A stretch of 17,961 bases of DNA. Source: Desulfobacteraceae bacterium. GTDB taxonomy: Bacteria > Desulfobacterota > Desulfobacteria > Desulfobacterales > SURF-15. Both the position numbers and the translations under genes were made by a program. The stretch's first letter is position 1; each line of letters starts with the position of its first letter. Below are positions 12,984 through 17,961 of this stretch, in pieces. A model generated the notes under the pieces. The model made no database searches. It was not told the origin of the DNA and saw nothing but the letters and a program-made list of their open reading frames with translations. Where the stretch lies: the NCBI GenBank assembly GCA_003599475.1, contig QZKK01000032.1, positions 1-17,961 on the forward strand, read 5' to 3'.

Positions 12984-14846
12984 TCAGGGCAGTTCCGGAA
13001 AGGTCGTTGCAGCGGCGAATTCCAGAGCGAAATTCGGATCTTCTGCCAGCTCGAGAAATCTCACCCGGCCGGCCAGATCGATGCACTCCTGCCTGCGGTT
13101 TCGATCTAGCAGGGCCATGACGGCGCCGCGGCCGGCTGCGTTGGAGATCACTTCCACCGTCGCCTTTTTTGGAATCTCGGGCAGCATCCCGATGGAAACC
13201 GCATTTTTCCAGTCGAAGCGGGCTCCAAATGCTCCGGTGAGCACCAATCGGTCGAAGCGTTCGAAACCGGCAGCCTCCATCAATCGTTTGATACCGACAA
13301 AGAGGGCCGCCTTGGCGAGCTGAATCTGTCGTACATCCGCGAGTGCAATCGAGATTTCGCGTCCCGCTGCGGATCGCTCCCCGGGAATCAGCACAAATTT
13401 TCGTCCGATCCCCTTTTCATCCGTCGATACGCCGGGCAACCCCTCCCGGATGCGCCCACCCGGAAGCAGCAGGCCGGTTTTGCGCATCTGGGCGACCGTG
13501 TCGATGATGCCCGATCCACAGATTCCCAGAGCCCGGGTTCCTTTTTCCTGACCCAGAACTTCGCAGTCAACCCGATAGCTTCCAGCCTCGATGCGGACAC
13601 GATGAACCGCACCGGCGGCCGCACGCATGCCGCATAAGATGTGAGCCCCTTCCAGCGCAGGACCGGTTGCACAGCTTGTGGTCCAAAGCCCCTGGTCGTT
13701 TCCGACAACGACCTCTCCGTTTGTGCCGATATCAACAATCAGAGAGACTTCTTTTCTTTCGTGGGGTCGATCCCAGAGGATCACCCCGAGGGTATCGCCT
13801 CCCACAAAGCCCGAAATCACCGGAAAAACAAAAACATTGGTCCCCGGATTGAGATCGAGACCCATATCCTTAGCCCTCAGATTGTTCGATCTTCTAGAAA
13901 CGGGCAGATAGGGTGAAAATCCCAGCCCATGCGGGTGGATTCCCATAAAAATCTGCTCCATGGTGGTGTTTCCCACGACGGTGACCTCGTCGATATCGGT
14001 GCTTCCGGCCTGTGCCGCCTCCAGGCACCGCCCGATGAGCCGGTTGATTTCGACAACAACGGCCTCCTGCTGCCTGGAGAGCCCGTCGTCTCTTTCGTTT
14101 GCGGAAGTGATCCGGCTGATGACGTCCTCCCCGTAGCGCCGCTGCGGGTTTGCTGCGGCGGCAGAAGAGAGAATGCGGCCGGACCTGAGGTTACACAGGT
14201 AGGCTGCAAGCGTGGTGGTGCCGATGTCGACGGCAGCCCCAAGCGAGACCTCCCTTTTTCCGGAGAAAACAGCGGTCACCCCTTTTTCCCGGTGCTCGAC
14301 CAGGGTCACTTCCCCCTGAACGCACTCCGGGCGGCTGATTGCGCGAAGCCCGGACAGCTCCTTAAAAGCCGGCTCCTTGTCGCAGGCGGAGGAGATCACG
14401 TGGGTCAGAAAATCCCTGGGGGCCTTTGCGGCTGAAAAGGAGAGCGACGGGATTGAGATCACACGCCGTCCTACCATCGGCTTGCAGGAAAAGTCTCCAT
14501 GGACATCGGTTTTTCCGATTCCTTCTGCATCCTCGCGCGCCGATTCGGGCACGCTCACCGTGACATCTCCCTGAGGCGTCGTCTGGCAGGCAAGCCGGAG
14601 TCCCGATCGGATTTGTTCGGTGCTAAGCTGCGCCGATTCAGAATCGCCGACCGGAGACAGATGATCCGCCGGATCGGCGGAAACTGTGCACTTCCCGCAG
14701 CGCCCCTTACCCCCGCAGTCCGAACGGATGAAGATGTTCCTGTCGACGGCGATCTCCAGCAGCGACTGCCCGGCCTTTCCGCGGCAGGAAATTCCCGACG
14801 GTTCGAACTTGACGCGAAAACCGGTTTCCTCCTGCGCCCTATCCAA
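12984..14846 (-). CDS. Corrinoid-protein reductive activator (2Fe-2S ferredoxin + ASKHA domain, RACE/RamA-like)
   Basis: This 620-residue protein is predicted to use ATP to return inactive Co(II) corrinoid proteins to the methyl-accepting Co(I) state. An N-terminal 2Fe-2S ferredoxin domain has C44-x5-C50-x2-C53 and C87 (CGGKGRCGKC then LAC). A linker leads to an ASKHA ATPase region (about 200-610, DUF4445-type) with phosphate motifs VDIGTTT (206-212) and VDIGTNGE (371-378), plus GNTTMEQIF and LTGAFGARFDW. The architecture matches the activators of corrinoid-dependent methyltransferases with a 2Fe-2S cluster, not the 4Fe-4S methanogen RamA. The start overlaps the end of the DUF1638 gene by 8 bp, which implies translational coupling. 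The specific corrinoid partner is not in this window. Confidence 0.93.
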   Translation of the reverse strand: MDRAQEETGFRVKFEPSGISCRGKAGQSLLEIAVDRNIFIRSDCGGKGRCGKCTVSADPADHLSPVGDSESAQLSTEQIRSGLRLACQTTPQGDVTVSVPESAREDAEGIGKTDVHGDFSCKPMVGRRVISIPSLSFSAAKAPRDFLTHVISSACDKEPAFKELSGLRAISRPECVQGEVTLVEHREKGVTAVFSGKREVSLGAAVDIGTTTLAAYLCNLRSGRILSSAAAANPQRRYGEDVISRITSANERDDGLSRQQEAVVVEINRLIGRCLEAAQAGSTDIDEVTVVGNTTMEQIFMGIHPHGLGFSPYLPVSRRSNNLRAKDMGLDLNPGTNVFVFPVISGFVGGDTLGVILWDRPHERKEVSLIVDIGTNGEVVVGNDQGLWTTSCATGPALEGAHILCGMRAAAGAVHRVRIEAGSYRVDCEVLGQEKGTRALGICGSGIIDTVAQMRKTGLLLPGGRIREGLPGVSTDEKGIGRKFVLIPGERSAAGREISIALADVRQIQLAKAALFVGIKRLMEAAGFERFDRLVLTGAFGARFDWKNAVSIGMLPEIPKKATVEVISNAAGRGAVMALLDRNRRQECIDLAGRVRFLELAEDPNFALEFAAATTFPELP

Positions 14847-15522
14847 TGAACATCTCCTGGGTGACGGCCTCGCCGGGGTTGAGCAGGATGAAATCGTCGG
14901 GGTTGTATGGGCCTTCGATGAGCTTTACAAAATAATCGAGGCTCTTTGCCTCGACCTCTTCCAGGGTCATGTTGAAAAAATTCGCATTCTCGAGTGCCCG
15001 CCTGCGCAAAGGAGCGATGTCGGCCACTCCGGTATCGATCAATACGATATGAGTATAATGCTTCAGCTCCTCTTTCATGACCCATTCGGCAGTTTCCCGG
15101 CCGAATTTCGGCTCGTAATCGTCTTCGATGATGCCGAGTGGATCCTTGCGCTCGGAGACCCATCCGGGGGTCAGATAATAGGTTCCGGGGCGTGATTCGA
15201 AATCTTTCCGGTAGACTTCGGGGGAGCCCAGGAAAAAGGCGATGCAGTCGTGGCAGCGGGGAACGATGAGCACCTGGCGCGGGGCCTTTACACCCAGGAT
15301 ACCGTTTGAACACAGCCCATACCCCAGTACGATGCAATCGGCGGAAACCGCCGCCTGGTCGATCATCTCCTGCACCCTTTGCGGCATTCTCTGGGGCGTC
15401 CGGTGCAGGCTCTGTTCGAGATAGAGGATCTCGACATGCCTGCGGCCTTTCCCGGCCTGTTCCAGCTCCGGCTTCATGACCTCGCAGGCGATCAATACGA
15501 TTCGATTTTCATGCAAATCCAT
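14839..15522 (-). CDS. DUF1638 domain protein
   Basis: This 227-residue protein matches the DUF1638 family, with the opening VLIACEVMKPEL (9-20), GYGLCSNGILG (67-77) and PRCHDCIAFFLGS (88-100). Its cysteines (C13, C71, C90, C93) and H91 look like metal or cofactor ligands. Members are often found beside corrinoid proteins and their methyltransferases, but the biochemical role is not known to me. Here the gene overlaps the corrinoid activator by 8 bp and follows the methyltransferase gene by 171 bp on the same strand, which supports a role in corrinoid-dependent C1 transfer. The ATG at 15520-15522 lacks a good nearby ribosome binding site; an A-rich stretch precedes it, and GGAG lies about 17 nt upstream. 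Confidence 0.87.
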   Translation of the reverse strand: MDLHENRIVLIACEVMKPELEQAGKGRRHVEILYLEQSLHRTPQRMPQRVQEMIDQAAVSADCIVLGYGLCSNGILGVKAPRQVLIVPRCHDCIAFFLGSPEVYRKDFESRPGTYYLTPGWVSERKDPLGIIEDDYEPKFGRETAEWVMKEELKHYTHIVLIDTGVADIAPLRRRALENANFFNMTLEEVEAKSLDYFVKLIEGPYNPDDFILLNPGEAVTQEMFIG

Positions 15523-15677
15523 AGGCGTTTTTTTCGCGCTCCTTCATCGACATTCTCTTCAACCCGGGACCAACTCTTTGCACATCTGCCGCGTCTGACT
15601 TCCGGATCCGGACTTCTTTCAATTCCCGCTTCTTTATGTGAAGCTCCTACCAGCCCGCAATCCCGCCCCTGACGGGA

Positions 15678-15691
15678 CAACCCGCAACCCG
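15678..15691 (-). repeat. Short CAACCCG heptamer pair downstream of the methyltransferase gene
   Basis: Two CAACCCG units in tandem lie 2 bp beyond the stop codon of the methyltransferase gene. They are the same heptamer as in the arrays at 6693-6719 and 6805-6843, more than 8 kb away, so this is a dispersed intergenic motif. Confidence 0.6.
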
Positions 15692-15693
15692 GT

Positions 15694-16488
15694 TCACTCC
15701 AGTTTTCCCTGCCGGAAAGCGGTGATATACCCCATACAGAAGTCGTCCCTTCCGTTTACGGCCGATGCCGCTTTCAACGCTCCGTAGAGCTGTTTGTCGG
15801 TGGGATCGAGAATCGCCGAGTCGAGCCCTCTGGAAACGGCAGACACCAGAAAGGTCCGATTGATCAGCTTCCGGCTGGGAAGCCCGTGGGAGACGTTTGT
15901 CAGTCCGCAGGTTGTGTGAACTCCCGGAAATTCCTTCATGATCCGTTCGATGGCCTCCAGTGTGGCGACGGCTGACCGGGTGTTGGTCGCCAGCGGATAC
16001 ACCAGCGGATCGATATAGAGATTGTCGAGGGGAACCCCTGCTTCCGAGGCCTTCCCGACCAACGCCTCCGCAATCTTTACCTTATCGTCTGCCGTCTCGG
16101 CCATGGCCTCTTCCGACTGGCACAGGGCGATCAACTTCGCCTTTCGCTCGGCTGCGATGGGCAGAATTCTCTCCAGCCGATCCCGTTCCAGTGTGATCGA
16201 GTTGATCATAGGGGTCTTTTTCACCAAAGGGATTACGGCTTTGATTACGGCAGGATCCGGGCTGTCGATGCAAAGCGGCTTTTCGGTTACCTGCTGGACC
16301 GCTTCGATCACCCATCCGAGCTTTTCCGCCTCTTCCCCCACAAAGGTTCCGGCATTGACGTCTATGAAATCGGCGCCGGCCTGATCCTGAGCCCTGGCTT
16401 CGTTCTGAATGAAACCGATATTTCCCGAAGAGATCGCTTGAGCAACATACTTGCGTGAGGCATTGATTCTCTCTGCGATGATCAACAT
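15694..16488 (-). CDS. Methyltetrahydrofolate:corrinoid methyltransferase-like protein (MeTr/AcsE/MtgA type)
   Basis: This 264-residue protein has the pterin-binding TIM-barrel of the methyl-THF methyltransferases. It would move a methyl group between a corrinoid protein and tetrahydrofolate, in either direction depending on the pathway. The folate-site residues stand at nearly the same positions as in the well-studied acetogen enzyme: D43 and N45 in FIDVNAG, D75 in CIDSPDP, N96 in MINSIT, D160 in YIDPL and N198 in GLTNVSHGLP. The ATG has a clear AAAGGAG ribosome binding site. It is the first gene of the run that includes DUF1638 and the corrinoid activator, so catabolic demethylation (for example of a methylamine or betaine) or Wood-Ljungdahl methyl transfer are the main options. 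The sequence cannot choose between them, as no methyltransferase B or corrinoid protein is present here. Confidence 0.93.
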   Translation of the reverse strand: MLIIAERINASRKYVAQAISSGNIGFIQNEARAQDQAGADFIDVNAGTFVGEEAEKLGWVIEAVQQVTEKPLCIDSPDPAVIKAVIPLVKKTPMINSITLERDRLERILPIAAERKAKLIALCQSEEAMAETADDKVKIAEALVGKASEAGVPLDNLYIDPLVYPLATNTRSAVATLEAIERIMKEFPGVHTTCGLTNVSHGLPSRKLINRTFLVSAVSRGLDSAILDPTDKQLYGALKAASAVNGRDDFCMGYITAFRQGKLE

Positions 16489-16621
16489 GATACCTGCTCC
16501 TTTGTTCGAGACATTGGCCGTACGATGGTCGAAGAACAGTTAAAACGCAACTGAAGATTTTCGGCAGGGTAGCACATTTGCCGACCGGATGCCAGCACTT
16601 CAACCCGGTTGCAGCAGGAAC

Positions 16622-16656
16622 GGATGCTGGATCCTGGATGCTGGATGCTGGATGCT
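16622..16656. repeat. GGATGCT heptamer tandem array
   Basis: Five consecutive 7-bp units (GGATGCT, GGATCCT, GGATGCT, GGATGCT, GGATGCT) are followed by GGG. The second unit has a single base change. The 7-bp unit length is the same as in the CGGGTTG arrays elsewhere in the window, although the sequence differs. Confidence 0.85.
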
Positions 16657-16690
16657 GGGCGTGAAGAAGGGATCCATCATTTGATTCACG

Positions 16691-16706
16691 GCGTCTCAGC
16701 GTCTCT
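16691..16706. repeat. 8-bp direct repeat GCGTCTCA/GCGTCTCT
   Basis: Two near-identical octamers are directly adjacent and are followed by GCGCGG, 35 bp from the heptamer array. Together these look like a decayed intergenic repeat patch. Confidence 0.5.
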
Positions 16707-16808
16707 GCGCGGGGCGGATCTTCCCGTTTCATACGAGGAAAGAAAACGCCTATGAAGTTTCTGATTCGATCAAATGCCGGAAGCGGCACGGCCGGGCCAC
16801 CAAAAAAA

Positions 16809-16837
16809 ATCCCGCGGGAGCAATCGGCCCGCGGGAT
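16809..16837 (-). terminator. Intrinsic terminator of dnaK
   Basis: ATCCCGCGGG (16809-16818) pairs with CCCGCGGGAT (16828-16837) around a 9-nt loop. On the minus strand the stem is followed by an uninterrupted T-run (the A residues at 16802-16809). The T-run on the plus-strand side (16837-16842) means it could work in both directions. It lies about 20 bp past the dnaK stop. Confidence 0.9.
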
Positions 16838-16855
16838 TTTTTGAGTAGAGCCCGG

Positions 16856-17961
16856 CTATTTTTCTTTCACTTCCTCAAAATCGGCATCGACCACATCATC
16901 TTCTGCGGAAGCTGCGCCCTGCTGGGCTCCGGCTTCTCCGGCATTCTGGGCTCCCTCGGCTTGAGAGGCCTGCTTATACATCGCCTCGGCCACCTTGTGG
17001 GAGGCTTGGGTCAGTTCATCGCTCAGGCGGCGAATTTCATCTGTATTGTCGCCTTCCATGGCCTTCTTCAATCTGGAGATGTTGCTTTCGACCTGACTTT
17101 TTGTCGAGGCATCGACTTTGTCTCCCAAATCCTTGATCGACTTTTCCGTCTGGTAGATCAGCGCATCGGCGTGATTCCTTGCCTCGACCAGCTCTTTTTT
17201 CTTTTTATCATCTTCCACGTGCATCTCGGCATCCTTGACGAGCCGATCGATCTCTTCTTTCGACAAACCGCTGGATGCGGTGATTCGAATCGACTGCTCC
17301 TTTGCGGTCGCCAGATCCTTAGCCGATACATTTACGATTCCGTTTGCATCGATGTCGAAGGTCACCTCGATCTGGGGAATTCCCCGAGGAGCAGGAGGGA
17401 TCCCGACGAGTTCGAATCTTCCCAGGGTCTTATTGTTGGAAGCCATTTCACGCTCCCCCTGGAGCACATGGATGGAGACTGCCGGCTGATTGTCCGCTGC
17501 GGTAGAAAAGATCTGGCTCTTTCGGGTGGGAATCGTTGTATTTTTTTCGATCAGCTTTGTCATCACCCCCCCAAGGGTCTCGATGCCAAGGGAAAGCGGA
17601 GTGACGTCCAGAAGAAGGACATCCTTTACCTCTCCCTTGAGGACTCCTCCCTGAATGGCGGCTCCGACGGCGACCACCTCATCCGGATTGACCCCCCTGT
17701 GGGGCTCTTTATTGAAAAGTCTCTTTACGCGCTCCTGGACTGCGGGCATCCGGGTCATGCCGCCCACCAGGATGACTTCGTTGATCTCACTGGGTGAGAG
17801 GCCTGCATCTTTCAGAGCGGTTCGGCAGGGGCCTTCCAATTTGTCGATCAGATCGGAGACGAGCGCCTCCAGTTTGGACCTCCCGATCCTGACATTGAGG
17901 TGTTTCGGCCCGCTCGCGTCTGCGGTAATGAAGGGCAGATTGACATCGGTTTCCATCGAGG
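16856..17961 (-). CDS. dnaK: Molecular chaperone DnaK (Hsp70), C-terminal part, cut by window edge
   Basis: The open frame runs from the window edge to a TAG at 16856-16858 and encodes the last 368 or so residues of DnaK, the ATP-dependent Hsp70 chaperone. The visible part starts in the nucleotide-binding domain ([19 protein letters not shown]), passes [12 protein letters not shown] and [15 protein letters not shown], crosses the linker ([15 protein letters not shown]) into the substrate-binding domain, and ends with the lid helices and the classic C-terminal [11 protein letters not shown]. By comparison with E. coli DnaK, about the first 265 residues lie beyond position 17961, so the apparent ATG at 17954-17956 is internal. 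A strong terminator follows directly, so dnaJ is not cotranscribed downstream. Confidence 0.98.
   Translation of the reverse strand, partial: SMETDVNLPFITADASGPKHLNVRIGRSKLEALVSDLIDKLEGPCRTALKDAGLSPSEINEVILVGGMTRMPAVQERVKRLFNKEPHRGVNPDEVVAVGAAIQGGVLKGEVKDVLLLDVTPLSLGIETLGGVMTKLIEKNTTIPTRKSQIFSTAADNQPAVSIHVLQGEREMASNNKTLGRFELVGIPPAPRGIPQIEVTFDIDANGIVNVSAKDLATAKEQSIRITASSGLSKEEIDRLVKDAEMHVEDDKKKKELVEARNHADALIYQTEKSIKDLGDKVDASTKSQVESNISRLKKAMEGDNTDEIRRLSDELTQASHKVAEAMYKQASQAEGAQNAGEAGAQQGAASAEDDVVDADFEEVKEK

Larger units (their letters stand above)
16489..16855. other. Non-coding region between dnaK and the methyltransferase run
   Basis: These 367 bp hold the dnaK terminator (16809-16837), a GGATGCT heptamer array (16622-16656), an 8-bp direct repeat (16691-16706) and, by position, the promoter of the methyltransferase gene, which could not be pinpointed. 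No gene is supported on either strand. Confidence 0.6.

Noticed and set aside
16841..17797. 318-codon plus-strand frame opposite dnaK
   Set aside because: It is a long shadow frame caused by dnaK codon usage; the minus strand encodes an unmistakable DnaK.

Overview
The window looks like a chromosomal stretch of an anaerobic, Gram-negative bacterium, most plausibly a Desulfobacterota (sulfate-reducer-like) lineage. This is an inference from gene content: a one-iron superoxide reductase, a methyl-tetrahydrofolate:corrinoid methyltransferase with a DUF1638 protein and a ferredoxin/ASKHA corrinoid-activating protein, several orphan response regulators, and intergenic heptamer arrays (CGGGTTG-like and GGATGCT) of a kind I associate with such genomes. 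No insertion sequence, phage gene, tRNA, rRNA or CRISPR array was seen.

Layout. 1-1231: a minus-strand site-2-type membrane metalloprotease with two CBS domains. 1503-4266: a signalling block with two full-length LuxR/NarL-type response regulators (one on each strand) and a compact minus-strand operon of a stand-alone receiver domain, a STAS-like protein and an 84-residue protein of unknown function. No histidine kinase is present. 4422-7543: a plus-strand pair, a phospholipase D/cardiolipin-synthase-like protein fused to a C-terminal VTT (DedA-like) membrane domain, followed by an endonuclease/exonuclease/phosphatase-fold enzyme. Their 158-bp spacer is bounded by two oppositely oriented heptamer arrays.

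7544-10135: superoxide reductase, then two tandem paralogous small exported proteins carrying Gly-aromatic tetrapeptide repeats. They are separated by a strong intrinsic terminator. On the opposite strand lies a 45-codon C-terminal remnant of a Cu/Zn superoxide dismutase, which I believe is a previously unannotated relic. 10136-11849: a zinc-finger-like (HxxxCxxC) hypothetical protein, a universal stress protein and a hypothetical protein that shares a palindromic CTAG stop with it.

11874-16488: a minus-strand run that reads, in transcription order, MeTr-like methyltransferase, DUF1638 protein, corrinoid-protein activator and DHH-family phosphoesterase, ending in the 135-residue hypothetical protein. 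This is a C1/corrinoid module that lacks its own corrinoid protein here. 16856-17961: the C-terminal part of dnaK, cut by the window edge, with a clear intrinsic terminator.

Overall the window combines stress response (superoxide reductase, universal stress protein, DnaK, site-2 protease, the dead sodC), envelope and phospholipid functions, and corrinoid-dependent methyl transfer. The most unusual items are the paralogous exported repeat proteins, the sodC relic, the receiver/STAS/84-residue operon, and the inverted heptamer arrays that run up to one base before a start codon.
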